A stretch of DNA of 64,000 nucleotides, from assembly GCA_022661535.1 (NCBI GenBank), contig JAKULF010000007.1, forward strand, positions 2,604,001-2,668,000. The letters are read 5' to 3'. A program made the position numbers and the translations under genes. Below the pieces are notes generated by a model. The model had not been told where the DNA came from. It searched no databases and saw only the letters and a program-made list of their open reading frames with translations. Positions within the stretch are counted from its first letter, which is position 1, and each line of letters starts with the position of its first letter. This stretch comes from Eutypa lata (Eukaryota > Ascomycota > Sordariomycetes > Xylariales > Diatrypaceae). Below are positions 1 through 12,300 of the stretch, one piece after another.

Positions 1-1713
1 TTGTTGCTGCTGCTGCTCGCCTCATCCCCATTATTGCCAACCCCGGCGAGCGCGTTGATCCCGCTCGCGAAGAAGTCGCCGAACCCGCCTCTGCCGTGGC
101 CCGTCTTCTTGGCCGACATGGTCGGAGACGTCAGGCCGCCACCGCCGCCCCCGAGATCGATGTTGGTGAAGCCGGGACTGGTGGGATTCGCCGCGTCTGC
201 CCCGCCGGCTCCGCCGAACTCCATCTCCTTCCGCCGCTGGTGCCAGATGCCGCGACGCAGGTCGTAGACCTCGGACTCGAGGGCGCGGATCTTCTTGCTC
301 ATGCGGGCGCGCTCCTCATCCTCGAGTTTGGAGATGCTATCGTCGTCATTGTCATCACTATCATCATCATCGTCATCATCCTCTTCTTCCTCATCTTCAT
401 CTTTCTCATCATCTTCGCCCTCCTTCTTCCCCTTCCCCTTCCTTCTCTTCCTCAATCGCGCATTCTCCAGCTCAGCGCGCTCCTTCTCCCGCCGCAGCGT
501 CTGAGCTCTCGCCTCGTGCTCCTTGTGCAGCGTCCCTAGCGCAGCGACCTTCTTATCGAGAGCTTCGACCTTCTTCTCCAAGTCGGCCTTCTCGGCATTC
601 AGGCCCTCGACCTCCTTCTCGAGGGTGCGCGCCTTGGTCTCGGCGCTCGTGCGTGCCCCTCCTTCCTTGACGGCCCGCTCCGTCGCCCGCTCTAGGTTGC
701 GCTTGACGTCGCCGAGCTCGCGCGTGGCCTTCATGGCCGCCTGCTCGGCGCGCGCTAGCTTGTCCTCCAGCGCTGCGATCTGCTCCTTGTCCGTGCCGCC
801 CGCCGAGGCCTGCCGCTCCGCCTGTGCGCGTAGGCGCGAGATCTCGAGTTCCATCGTCTCGATCGTCGTGGACTTCGAGGACAGCTGCGCTTGTAGTTCC
901 GCTGTTGCCGCTGCGACTGCAGCTGCGGGTGGCGAGTTCGACGAGATGGAGGGCGAGGAGCCGTGGCGGCGGGATGCAGCGGTTTGGAGTTGTGCGTTCT
1001 GGCGTTCGAGAGCTGCGAGCTGGGATTTCTATTCGAAAAGAAGAAAGAAAAGAAACGGGTTAGTCGTGGAAATGTTAGGAGAGACAGAGGGTAGAAAGAG
1101 ATACACATACCAGTTTCTCAACCTCGCTGTCAGGTCCGCTGGCCTTCTTGCCATCCACATCCGCCTCTCGCAACTCGGCCAGTTCCTCTTCGGCCTTTCT
1201 CCATTGCTTATCTGAGTCGGCTGCCTCTTTCGCTAGTCGCTTGTTCTCCTTCTCTAGATCCTCGATGCGAGCTACTTGCTTGCGGTAGATCTCGGGGGCC
1301 GTCTCGCCCTCGGCAAATGCGGTCGGCGAGAGTGGCCCTTGACGGAAAGAGGAGGAGCGGAGCTTCGACTGCTGCGAGAGCGACGGCGGAGGGGATGTCT
1401 GGGTAGGCGACGCAGCGGTATCTGCCGGTTCTTCTTCCTTCTCTTCCTCCGGTGCTGCTGGTTCCTCTGCGGCGGCGCTCGCACTTGCTGATTCGGGCTC
1501 GGGTTCAGGCTCAGGTTTGGACTCTGTAGATGGTTCTTCTTTGGTTTCCTTGGCCTCCTTCTTGCCGGACTTCTTGTTCTTCTTCTTCAATTGCTCGACC
1601 TGGGGATGATGGTATTAGCCCTCAAACTCAACTGCGACATCAAGCTTGGTTGCGCGCACTCTCTTCTTGGCCGCGGCGAGCTTCTCGGCTTTCGCCTTAT
1701 CTTCGTCGGCCAT
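1..1713 (-). CDS. golgin-like long coiled-coil protein, 3' end outside window
   Basis: Three exons are visible: 1713-1660, 1599-1111 and 1028 to beyond position 1, joined by introns 1600-1659 (GTGCGC...CCCCAG) and 1029-1110 (GTATGT...ATAG). Start ATG at 1713 gives MADEDKAKAEKLAAAKKR. At least 523 residues are visible. A Lys/Glu/Pro-rich head (residues about 19-90) is followed by long heptad-type segments rich in Glu, Lys, Leu and Arg. Then come a Lys-rich patch and an acidic Asp/Glu run near 340-420, another coiled coil, and a Gly-rich tail containing FFASGINAL. The layout resembles the fungal 'M protein repeat' / golgin-type tethers of Golgi membranes; that assignment is by general resemblance only. 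No enzyme motif is seen. It is divergently arranged with the HAD gene, with 580 bp between the starts. Confidence 0.75.
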
Positions 1714-2293
1714 TTTCAACTATATGTTCTGCTAGTTTAGAAATCCCAGGGGTGAAACCCAGTTAGATGAGTGCAGTCGAGACAGTTGTTCGTAGTTGAT
1801 GTTCTTCTTGATGTTGTCGTCGGTTGTTAGGTTAGTTTGGTTCTAGACAGGCAAGTAAGGTAGGTAACAATGTATGCACTTCCAAGCTTGGGTGCGGGAT
1901 GACAGTGTGTCCAGAAACGTCAGTGGACGAAGCTTTAACGTTAGCTGGCCTATTAGGCACCTGTCTAACCATATAGGCCCTAGCAACCCCATAACTGTGC
2001 AGGGGTGCGGGTCTCGTTAAGGACGTCACATCATTGACCCCCCATTCTTACTGATAGAGACCTACGTGCAGGTAGGTATGAGTAAGTACCTAGGTATGTA
2101 TGTAGATAGCTAACTAGGCTACAGGTAGCTCATGTCCATAGGTTTATTGACTGTATATGTAGTTAATCAATCTCTCAGTTCTATGAGAATTTGATAGATA
2201 CTTTTCCCGGTTTCTTTCTATCTTATATTCTATGACTGAATTTCCTAGAATCTGAAAGCCTTACTTTTCTTGAGGTTAACTTGGGAAGATTTG
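1714..2293. other. divergent intergenic region between golgin-like and HAD genes
   Basis: This 580-bp spacer separates two divergent starts and must hold both promoters. It contains short AGGTA/TACCT repeats around 2060-2130 and pyrimidine-rich stretches next to the HAD start. No further gene is seen. Confidence 0.5.
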
Positions 2294-3505
2294 ATGCGGC
2301 GGTTTCTCTCTACTATGACTCGAGTTACCCTGAGACGATTTGCTCCTTTAAAGGAGGCATCGTCAGGAGCAGAAGAGAACAACAGCAGCTTGCCCAAGTT
2401 GCAAGGGATAGTATTTGATGTGGATGGCACACTATGGTGAGTTGGGGAGAATGATTTCCTTGATCTACGGAAACAATGAGTCTTTTATTTATCTCATTTG
2501 ATGTGGGGGTTTAAAGCCTTGGTCTCGGCACTGGTAACGAAGGTGTATAATGAGCCTCCAGTGCCTGCATGATGCATGACGAAGAAAATGTAACATTATG
2601 AATGGTTTTTGCGATATGGACTCAGATGTCCAAATACACGGATATTGTATACAATCAAATCTTATGCAACACAACCTGCCTCCCGTTCGTATAGTTCTAC
2701 TCACAACGAAGTAATGCTAACCAATCTCAACAGCGAACCCCAAAACCACATGTTCGCGGAGATGCGCGCGGCGCTCGGCGGGATCCCCCGCAGCCGGGAC
2801 ATCCTAGAGCACGTATACAGCCTACCCACACCTCAGGAGCGCGAGGCGGGGATGGAGGCGATCCGCGCTGTCGAGCGGCGCAACATGGTAGCGCAGGTCG
2901 CGCAGCCGGGCTTGCAGGAGCTGATGGCGCACCTCGACGCCCGCGGCGTGCGCAAGGCCATCTGCACCCGCAACTTCGAGACTCCCGTCGCCCACCTGCT
3001 GTCCAAGTTCCTGGCCGGGAGCGTCTTCGCGCCCGTCGTGACGCGGGACTTTCGCCCGCCGAAGCCCGATCCCGCGGGCATTCTGTTCATTGCGCGGAGT
3101 TGGGGGTTGGTGCGGAAGCTTGATGGTGATGGTGATGGTGTGGGGAAGGAGGGAGAGAAGCAGAAGGAGAAGACGGAGGAGTTGGTGCAGGCTGCGCACC
3201 AGGGCTCGGAGGAGGAGACGAGGGGCGCGCTGGGTACAGCGGAGGAGGAGGAGGAGGAGGCGGAAGAAGTGGTGAAGGAAGTGGGCGATGCGAGCGAGCT
3301 TATTATGGTTGGGGACTCGGTCGATGATATGACGGCTGGACGGAGAGCGGGTGCCGCGACTGTGCTGCTCGTGAACGACGCGAACCGCGAGCTTGCCGAC
3401 CACGAACATACCGATCTTGTGATCGAGCGGCTGGACGACCTTATCGACGTGCTGGAGAAGGGGTTCGTGGGGAGGAAAATCAGTACGACCACGGGGTCTG
3501 GTTGA
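2294..3505 (+). CDS. HAD-superfamily hydrolase (phosphatase-like)
   Basis: Exons 2294-2436 and 2734-3505 give 304 residues (sum 915 nt). The intron (2437-2733, 297 nt, GTGAGT...CAACAG, branch GCTAACC) falls inside catalytic motif I, so FDVDGTL is joined to CEPQNHMF across the splice. Motif I has nucleophile Asp42 and acid/base Asp44. Motif II is likely around KAICTRNFET, motif III is RPPKPDP, and motif IV is MVGDSVDDM near the C-terminus. An acidic, low-complexity insert of about 60 residues (3120-3290) sits just before motif IV. The in-frame ATG at 2294 gives an Arg-rich start (MRRFLSTM); the ATG at 2315 is an equally possible start. The family includes fungal relatives of yeast YOR131C; the substrate cannot be told from sequence. 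It is a soluble enzyme with no clear signal peptide. Confidence 0.88.
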
Positions 3506-4218
3506 GAAAGGAGGTAGTTTTGCATGGTCAAATCGGCGGGTTGCGCAGGTGTGGCATGGGCCTGGCGTTGGTTAGGTATATATAGTAGGTAGGATGGCTA
3601 CGCATATATACGTACGTTGCTTGATGTCAATACGAGGCATATAGATATGTAAGACGCGCAATATAATTCAGCTACAAGACATGCATGTACGGGACGAGGG
3701 GAAATATGCACACCCGGGTATTCAAACCCAGCAAGTCACAACAACACACACAAAGCAAAGATGGCGAATTCACGAGATACAAGATCACGAAGATATTCTG
3801 ACGACAAAGATCTACTAAGCCTGATCTGATATCTGTGGTCGAGCCTGTCCCAAATGCCTTCCCCCCTACAGCTGGCTTGTACATGAAGTAGACATTCCGC
3901 TTTGGTTCCCCCTTGGATATTCCCTTCTAGAACGGGTACGCACTGTTCGTCCCAAAAAAGAAAGAAAGAAAAGCCCACTTGTGTGGTGTTTGTTGTTTAA
4001 GGTATACGATGCTCCGACGCATCCCCGGCGACAGGGGCAGGTCGAAAGACGAAGAACCCCAAACTACTCTACGCTGATTCGTGTATTTGCTAGCGAGTCC
4101 ATGCTCTCTTTGTAGCATTCGTTGACAGGAAGGGTGATTGCTAAATGCCATATAGATAGAAGGGGTGAGCATAATAGGGCAGGTCTGGATGAGATCACGT
4201 GTAAACCACCATGATCAT
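3506..4218. other. convergent 3' intergenic region
   Basis: The 713 bp between the ends of the HAD and MAPKK genes should hold both 3' UTRs. No conserved coding frame, RNA gene or clear terminator structure was recognised. Confidence 0.5.
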
Positions 4219-5979
4219 TTATCTCGCTGGTGGATATCCCATATTTCCATAACCACCACCATTCGTAGGCAAGTACGCCTGTCGTCGATTTTCTCTTCGT
4301 GTGTCATCGGGGGTTGATTTTCTCGGCGGGGCCGGAGGAAGTGACCCTCCAGGAGGAGCAGGTCGCACTGGCAGTGTGAATGTGGACCCGGGCGTACCAG
4401 ACGGGTGGGATAGGTCAGGTGTGGAAGCCTTTGGAATGGAGCCAGCTGTAGCAGCTCTTTGGCCCATCCCAGGGTGTACACTAGATCCGACAGAGCGTCC
4501 TCCAATGCTTCCGTGACCGCTGTGGCCACCATTGCGCGTAGGTGAGCGGTTCTGTGAATGTGTATGGTGATCCCTTGGCGAAGCAATCGCACCCACGATG
4601 GGAATCTCACCAGAAGTAGGCGTATAGGCATTGTTCCCGTCACTGGGAGAATCAGCCGTTCTCAGGAGTTCTTGAGTTGACGGTGAAAGTTGAGGTGCCA
4701 AATGTGACTTGCGATTATCGCGTTCCATAAGTCCAACAGCCCACGCTCTCAGGTCAACTGGTGTTCGCTTAGCTGCTTGTACAAATGGATCCTCATCCTA
4801 TCAATGGTCAGCGAATCTTCTCGACGCAATTCTGAATGTTTCCTTACAAATAGCTCCTGCGGGGTTGGCCGCTCATCGGGAACCTTCGACAAACACCTCT
4901 GGATCATGTCTTCTAAGATTGACGGAAAAGCATCACTCTTAGGTAATCTTGGCGCCGGTTCATGCACAATCTGCTGGAGAAGGTCGAGAATGCCAGCGGG
5001 TGCACCGTCGCCATCGGACAACTGCTCGCTTGTGGCGAAAGGGAACTTGCCGATAGCTAGCTCCATTATCGAGAGACCAAAACTCCACACATCTGACTTA
5101 ACCGTGTACTTCTCGCCCTGGATACGCTCCGGTGCCATATATGTCGATGTGCCAACAAATGTATCAGCAACTGAGTTGACGAGTTCTCCTGAAACTCCAA
5201 AATCGCAGAGCTTGATATGGCCTTTCGAGTTGGTAAGAATGTTGGAGGGTTTGATGTCTCGATGCATTATGTGCAACTTGGAGTAGAGGTAGGTCAAACC
5301 ACCAAGTGTAGCTTCTGCGATTTTGCCCAGCACATCCACACGGATGGGGCCAAACACTCGTGACACTCTATCAAGCGACCTGTAATTCCCTTGTTAGAAC
5401 TATATCTTTTGGTCTTCCTCTAGGTCACTCTCCCACTTACCCAACATCCATATACTCCATACACATTATGACGTCGTTATGTTCGTTGAGGAAAGCGCCG
5501 TAGAAGGTCACAATGTAGTCGGAATGGCAGCCATGCATAATCTGGAGTTCTCGCACGATTCGTTTTCGTAGCTCCTTTTTTGCCTCGACGTGTATAATCT
5601 ATTCCGAGAGATGTTAGCATCGACCTTACATAGAGGATCAAACTTGCCATCTTTCTGAATGAAAGAGGAGACATACCTTCCGTGCCATCGTTGTGCCTGT
5701 AGGCAAGTGTTTAACTTTGCTGACGGTCCCTCCATTTCCCGAACCCAACTCCTTCACGATCTCGAGGTCCTCCTGCCTAAGGTCTAGATTGAATTCGATT
5801 CCAATTTCTAGTTGAGCCTCTTGTCCTGCTTCATCAGCTCGTGAGCCTCCAAAGCCCCAATCGGGTTTCTGATCGTTGGTGTTGTTGTTGGTAGATGATG
5901 ACTTGGGCGCCGCAGGTGTAAGAGCGAGACCCTTGACATTCTTGCGCTTCATAGAGCGCGGGGCGAATGAGTCGCTCAT
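4219..5979 (-). CDS. ste7: MAP kinase kinase, Ste7/MEK-2/Mst7 type
   Basis: Four exons (5979-5677, 5598-5441, 5379-4848, 4797-4219) sum to 1572 nt, or 523 residues. Introns are 5599-5676, 5380-5440 and 4798-4847. An N-terminal basic-hydrophobic stretch ([10 protein letters not shown]) fits a MAPK docking site. The kinase domain shows the Gly-rich loop [12 protein letters not shown], catalytic Lys101, HRDIKPSN (Asp195), DFG (Asp213) and APE (Glu238). The activation loop SVADT carries Ser223 and Thr227 with the four-residue spacing phosphorylated by the MAPKKK. The loop and PERIQGEKY context match the Ste7 branch rather than the Pbs2 or Mkk1 branches. By family knowledge it would act in the cytoplasm between Ste11-type and Fus3/Kss1/Pmk1-type kinases, controlling mating, hyphal fusion and infection structures. 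The C-terminal tail (about 330-523) is rich in Ser, Pro, Gly and His and looks disordered. Confidence 0.95.
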
Positions 5980-7030
5980 AGTTACGTCTTGACTGACTCG
6001 GTGGGAACGGGCCGGATGTCAGGCGGCGTCGACGGAGAGGCGCGCTTAGTTGGAATTGAGTTTTTATCTTCTCCTATTCGGGGTCGATCTGATAGTTGGC
6101 GGGTGGGAAGTGACAGATGTAGAACAAAGTAACTGCACGTCACAACCTTAGTAGGTCAATGCTTGCATTCCTGACGCTAAGAGATTTGGTTATAACCGAG
6201 TTTCGAATGAACGGATGCCGCTCGTAGAACGCTAGATGCAGAATTATGTATAAGCAAATAGGATTTCAACCCGGTTGCCTATAATCGAGATGCTGTGACA
6301 AAAGTTCTTGTACCTGGTGTCTCGCAGCAACCTGTTAAAAAAAATGAAGGCTGTGACTGGAATGAAACCTGGCAACTTTCTGCTGTGATACACCAAGAAA
6401 GAACTTGCTGAGAGATAGTGGTGGTGGTATCGATCAAAATCAAGTAACTCAAGGTAGGGAGACGTTGTGACTCTTGAGAGGGGAGATTGGGGTTTGTACT
6501 GTAATGTATGTTGACGGGAGTGGTGGGACCTCGAGGAGCTCGGTTCCTTGTCGGTCTGGGCTGTTCTTTTTTTGGTAGTGGTTATCGGATTATTTATTTA
6601 GGTGCTTTTAGAGTAGTATGTAGTATTGGTTTAGGGGGCAGTCTTGTTTACCTAGTTAGGTGCCAACAGGAAAGAAAGCAGTTTATTTTGGAAAAGAGGA
6701 ATCGAATTCTCTTTTCTGTCCAAATTCCCACTTGTGATAGTCCAGCTCCGTCAGTATCCCCGCTTGGCTGGTCATGTATGGGGGTAGCAGGTGGGCCTTT
6801 GGGGTTTAATAACAAAGCCAAAAGACAAACACTGTTTGTAGGTAAGCAGGTAAGTGACTAACAGACAAAGGAGAGAACACAGTAAAAGTGAGGTACTACT
6901 AGATGTGAGAGAAATAGGAATCTAGGTCAGGCCAGGTAGGATTGGAATTCAATATTGTGTGTAGGTACATACCTAATGCAGTAGGCGACCTGCAGTAGGT
7001 ATGTGTATATACAGCATACATATATGGTAC

Positions 7031-7066
7031 ATGTATGTATGTATGTATGTATGTATGTATGTATGT
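7031..7066. repeat. (ATGT)9 microsatellite
   Basis: Nine uninterrupted ATGT units can be read directly in the MAPKK-SPT6 gap. Confidence 0.95.
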
Positions 7067-8798
7067 AGTAGTAGATCACTTACCTAGGTACCTAATGTAA
7101 GTACGCACTCCTGAAGATGATGTGCTTGTCGTCCGAGAAGATGTCTGATCTATTATCTAGGTCGTGAAATAGTGCGGCAGTCAGGCAGTCTAGCGCCCCG
7201 ATGGAACGGCTCGTGTGCGTTTCAATAAACCAAAACGCAGTCACTGTAGGTCAAGTGTCCCTAATATATGCATCCACACAGCATCAAATGATGCCACTTA
7301 AGGGCCTACGGAGCTAAGAATTGGGAATACTACATATGAAGTATACTTGGCATAAAGATTGTTTTGAGATTCCCATAATATCTGAGACGTTCCTATTTCT
7401 ATTAAGCGTTTACAGAGGTAATATGACTGGATGTCTACCAGCCAGTTAACTCCTTTTATATATCCTTAGAAGACTTAAGAAACCCTATGTCCACTAATAG
7501 TATCAATACGCTCAACTAACAAAGTGGGGAAGGGCCTCTCTGAATTAGCCTCTCAAAAGCCTTATCTGTTGTATGCCCTGCTGCCCTGTGCAATATATAC
7601 CAAAAGGGCGAAAGATCAACCCTGTGGTCAGACATTCCTCATACCTACTGCAACACCCTACCTCTAGAGTACCAGTCAAGCTCGCCAATATTGTATTGAA
7701 AAAAGTCCTCACCCTACCTATGAGGAGTAGATCGTTTAGAGTAGTGATTATTGTTAATCTTGGAAAAGCATTCACATATGTGCGGTCTGCTTAGGCACTA
7801 TTATGCAAGGCCCTTGAGGTTTAAGAGAGTTATTTGTTGGTACTGATACTTACCACTGCTCGTCAATGAAGTTAATGCAGGTAAATATTTCAAGAATGAT
7901 TAACCTATAAGTCTTGGAACATGCCCGTCCTGTTGAAAGAGGCATGCTGGCATATTCACTTATCATTAGTGCCCCTCAACTTGCTCAGTTTCAGATTATT
8001 GTAAAGAGTATGGTGGGATCCTAGTAAATCTAGTAAACCCCCCTTTTCGGACCGCGCCTAGGTAAACTTTGTAATATGAGACGATGTTTCCTAGGATGCA
8101 GTTCTGATATCGTCGCCTTAGTCGTCTATTCCATGCAATGGTGCGGGAGCTAATGCAACCCAACTTTTACTTATACTGCAGCTAAATCGTACCAAGTGAC
8201 TGCATGTGTTCTCTGATTAAGGGATATTCTTGAGGTTTTATCTACCTATGTAAGTAAGTGCAACCGTGCCAACTTGGGTTGAATATATATGCGTAATGGT
8301 ATGATATGTTTATCCTCGATATCGTCTTTTTAAGAAATGATACCTGTATTCACTCTCGAAGTTGATCTGTTGCAGTCAAAACACAGAATGAAAGGGGTTT
8401 GGAATCGGTCTGGTCTTTAGTATAACATTCAAGGACTATAAAGCAAACCAGGACTTAAAATATCCCAGAGGCAAGTAACGGACCGTAGCATAGTATGTAA
8501 TAAGTAGGGCTGACTATCTGATGTTTAAATACCTTATGTATTTGACGTCTACTTGCGTCAGGCAGTCAGATAGTTAATGGCAGATACCTCTCAAGCAAAT
8601 CAGGGACCTACCTGCCCCGCGCTCGCTCAAGCCCCACCATTCTCCCGATCTCCGAGCAGAAAGCACCTGCACTATCTACTAGGTACCTAGGTAGTTAGTG
8701 GTCTAAGCGCTGCCACCTTTGTGAGGTCGGGTTGAATGACTATGTATGTAGGTACCTATGTACTAGGTAGTTACGGACAACTGAGCCACATCTTTATA

Positions 8799-8923
8799 CA
8801 CTAGCAAGCGGTGGACAAAAAAATCGATACACTTCGTGCACTGTGCTACAGCCAAATTTGCTTATATTTGGACAGTGCGGATTAAGGTAGTGTGTCAATT
8901 ATTTTGTCCACAGCTTGACTAGT
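8799..8923. mobile_element. MITE-like foldback element, TA-flanked
   Basis: The 125-bp segment has near-matching terminal inverted repeats of about 33 bp. The left end reads CTAGCAAGCGGTGGACAAAA; the reverse complement of the right end reads CTAGTCAAGCTGTGGACAAAA with one indel, and the match continues past it to GAYACACT. Inner arms also pair (GCACTGT...ACAGTGC and CCAAAT...ATTTGG), so most of the element can fold into one hairpin. A TA dinucleotide sits at each edge (8797-8798 and 8924-8925), fitting the TA target-site duplication of Tc1/mariner-pogo elements. There is no coding capacity, so it would be a non-autonomous copy. The family name is unknown to me. Confidence 0.7.
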
Positions 8924-9387
8924 TAGCTAATACATCTGTGGCTAGTAAGTAAAGATGCGCTGCCAAGATCACATTGAGACGGGACTGTCGCGCAAGGCTG
9001 ATGTCTCTTGCTGGAGAAACGCGATACAATTTTCCAGATTCCTAGCTCAGGTAGTTACCTCCTACCTTGATTGAACATTAGCTACACTAAAAGTGTGAAC
9101 AACACGCCAGTTGCAACCCTCTCCTTCCGTTCATTCTTCCCTACCTACCTATTATTAACTTCATTAATAACTACCTATTGAAATTCTAAACATATTCCTA
9201 CCTAATCACCTTGTTATGTGGTCATCCACCTTTCCAGAAATTTAATTTCCACCTTCTTTATCTACCTACGTTTAGGTAGCTACCGACAAGCACAACCTTG
9301 CCATTTCTACCCTCGCGCGATCTATCCAACTACACAAAAGATCATCCCTTTCTCGATCACCCATTTCGCATCGTAGCAACCGCCAAT

Positions 9388-12300
9388 ATGAGTGCATCCA
9401 TGAAAGATTTGATTGACAACACCGCGGAACTGGATGACGATGAAGATGATGAATCCTTTGACGAGGAAACAGGCGAGGTCCATAAAAGGAAGGGTGACCG
9501 ACGTAGAGAGAACATAGATGACTCGAGCGAAGAAGATGAAGATGACGACGATGAAGAAGAAGCTCGCAAGGTATGGACTTATCAAATTGCCCATTCAAAA
9601 AGATATGAAGAAGAAATACCTGACCATCCCATTACGTAGATTCAAGAAGGCTTCATAGTCGACGAAGACGACGAAGACGATGAAGATGATGATCAAGCCG
9701 TTACTAAAGAAAAAAGACGAAAACGCAAAAGACGCCAGGAACGAGAAGATGTCCAGCTTGACGAGGAAGACCTTGACCTTATTGGGGAAACATGGGAGCG
9801 CAAGCACCCGTCAGAGGTGCGCAGTTTCATGTATGCCTTCCAAGTACTGTAATCATACTGACTGTAGTCGACAGAGTAAATACAAACGTCTTAAACGCGG
9901 CCATCGAGATGACGAAACTCGCGGCAACCAGCATCAAAGTCTACACGAAATGTTCGCCAATGAAGAGGACGATGTCCCTGATGAAAGACACTACGGACGT
10001 CGAGCAGGCGACGAATTCGACGACTTTATTGAAGAAGACTTCCCAGAAAATGAAGAGGATCGCATCCGTCAGATGGAAGACCTAGAAGTTGCCAGACCTC
10101 GTGATAAAGGCCCCGCTGGTCGACTTGCCGATCCAACTGGGCTGGACAAAGACGCGTTAGATGACATGGATCACATCTTTGGCAATGGCGAGGATTACCA
10201 GTGGGCACTTGATATGGAAGAGGATGAGGAAGAAAGAGAGCGGGAAGAGCAAACTCTAGAACTAAAGGACGTCTTCGAGCCCTCACAACTCGCTGAAAAG
10301 CTCCTTACCGAGGAAGACAATGAAATCCGTTTCACAGATGAGCCCGAGCGATTCCAGTTGGATCGCAAGCCCTTCAAACATCTGCAGATCACGGCAGACG
10401 AATTTAGAGAGGAAGCTCAATGGATAACGGACCTCATGTGGCCCAAGAAGCAACTCTCTCCCGATTTGCAAAGCCCGTTCCAGAAAGCCATTGGGAAGGT
10501 ACTGGAGTATTTCATCGTAGAGGGACTCGAGGTGCCTTACGTGTTTCAGCATCGCAAAGACTATCTCATCCACGCCCGCAAGACCCGCAACCCAGACCAT
10601 CATGACGACCCAGAAGCCCCCGAGTACGTTGTTAATGCGGAGAAACTGCTGACACAGGACGATCTGTGGCGCATTCTAGATCTAGATATTCAGTTTCGTT
10701 CGCTGATTGAGAAGCGAACGTCGCTCCAAAAGACGTGTGATAACTTGAGGGAGGCGGCTACAATTGACGACGAAATACTTTCTGAAATGATCCCTCAGGG
10801 CGCCTCTATGGGCGAGCTCCAGGATCTGCAGGATTATGTCAACTTCCAATACGCATCCGAGCTACGGGATCTGGCTGCCATGAACGGTATCGTCAAGGAA
10901 ACAAAGCGACCAGGTGCGAAGTCGTCAATCTTTGAGCGTGTCCGTAAAAGCGAGATTTACCGACTCGTCAAGGCGTACGGAATTACTCCAGATCGTCTTG
11001 CGCAGAATGCCTTACGCGAAGGCGAGAAAGTTACTCCAGACGATGAACAGAATCTCCCCATTGACCTTGCGGATGGTCTTACGAATGGCGAGTTCCCAAC
11101 TGGAGATCAGGTTCTTTACCACGCACGACAGATGTATGCGGAGGAGTTGTTCATGAGCCCGAGAATGCGAAAACACTTTAGGATCCAGTTCTATAGGTTC
11201 GGTGAGATCAGCTGCCACCGGACTGAAAAAGGTCTACGGAGGATCGATGAGTCGCATCCATTTTACGAGGTCAAATACCTCGTTAACCAGACTATCCTTG
11301 ACCTTGCAAGACGGCCAGAGTTGTTTTTAAAGATGATGAAAGCCGAAGAAGATGGGTTGGTTGAAGTCAAGCTTCGGTTGCAGAACGAGCGAGAGTTCCG
11401 GCGTTCGCTCCATGCCGAATTCGCATCTGACAATTACAGCGAGCTTGCTGACGCTTGGAATGATGAGCGCCAGAAAGTACTTGATGTGGCTTTCGACAAG
11501 CTAGAGAGGGTCATAACTAAAGGGGTTAAAGACTCGTTACGCACAGCCTGTCAAGAAGAGGTGCTAAAGCTCTGTCGAGAAGAGTATTCTAAGCGGCTCG
11601 ACCAGGCGCCCTACAAGCCGAAGGGTATGGTTTTGGGCACCACACCTCGAGTCCTTGCGTTATCAAACGCCATGGGCGACCCAGCCCGTGACCCGATCTT
11701 CTGGGCATGGGTTGATGAAGACGGTCGAGTCATGGAGCAAGGTAAATTTGGCAATTTAGCTCGCGATGAGAGCCAACGTGCGGCTTTTGTCGAGGTTGTA
11801 GAACGCAGAAAGCCCGATGTAATTGGTGTCAGTGGCTTTTCTGCGGACACTCACCGACTGGTTCGTGATCTGGAAGCTCTTGTCCACGAGAAGGGCTTGA
11901 TGGGCGCTGAATTTGCCGATCCCGATTCCGACGAGTATCGCACTGACCCTCTCGAAGTTGTGGTTGTCAACGATGAAGTCGCTAGACTATACAAAGATAG
12001 TCCGCGGGGCGTTAAAGACCATCCTACACTCAATTCCTTCACAAGATACTGCGTGGGCTTAGCAAAGTATCTCCAGAACCCAATGAAGGAGTATGCTGCT
12101 CTTGAGAAGGATGTCACGTCGCTGCTCTTTCAACCTAGCCAACACCTTCTTCCTCAGGATAAGCTCCTGAAGTATCTAGAAACGGCTATGGTTGATATGG
12201 TCAATCTTTGCGGTGTTGATATCAACGATGCTGTCAGTGACGCATACACAGCAAATTTACTTCCGTACGTAGCTGGTTTAGGTCCTCGAAAAGCAACACA

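Larger units (their letters stand above)
5980..9387. other. 3.4-kb divergent intergenic region, MAPKK to SPT6
   Basis: This gap separates two divergent genes. It holds an (ATGT)9 microsatellite at 7031-7066, many short TACCTAGGTA-type motifs, and a TIR-bearing foldback element at 8799-8923. The short open frames inside (for example 6508-6861) have no recognisable domains. The pyrimidine- and TACCT-rich 200 bp before 9388 probably form the SPT6 5' UTR. Confidence 0.5.

Noticed and set aside
2822..3531. Two minus-strand open frames of 195 and 232 codons
   Set aside because: They are antisense to the HAD exon and their Ser/Leu-rich translations mirror the acidic repeat; no domain is seen.
6508..6861. 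117-codon open frame upstream of the MAPKK
   Set aside because: Low-complexity hydrophobic translation in promoter DNA with no family resemblance.
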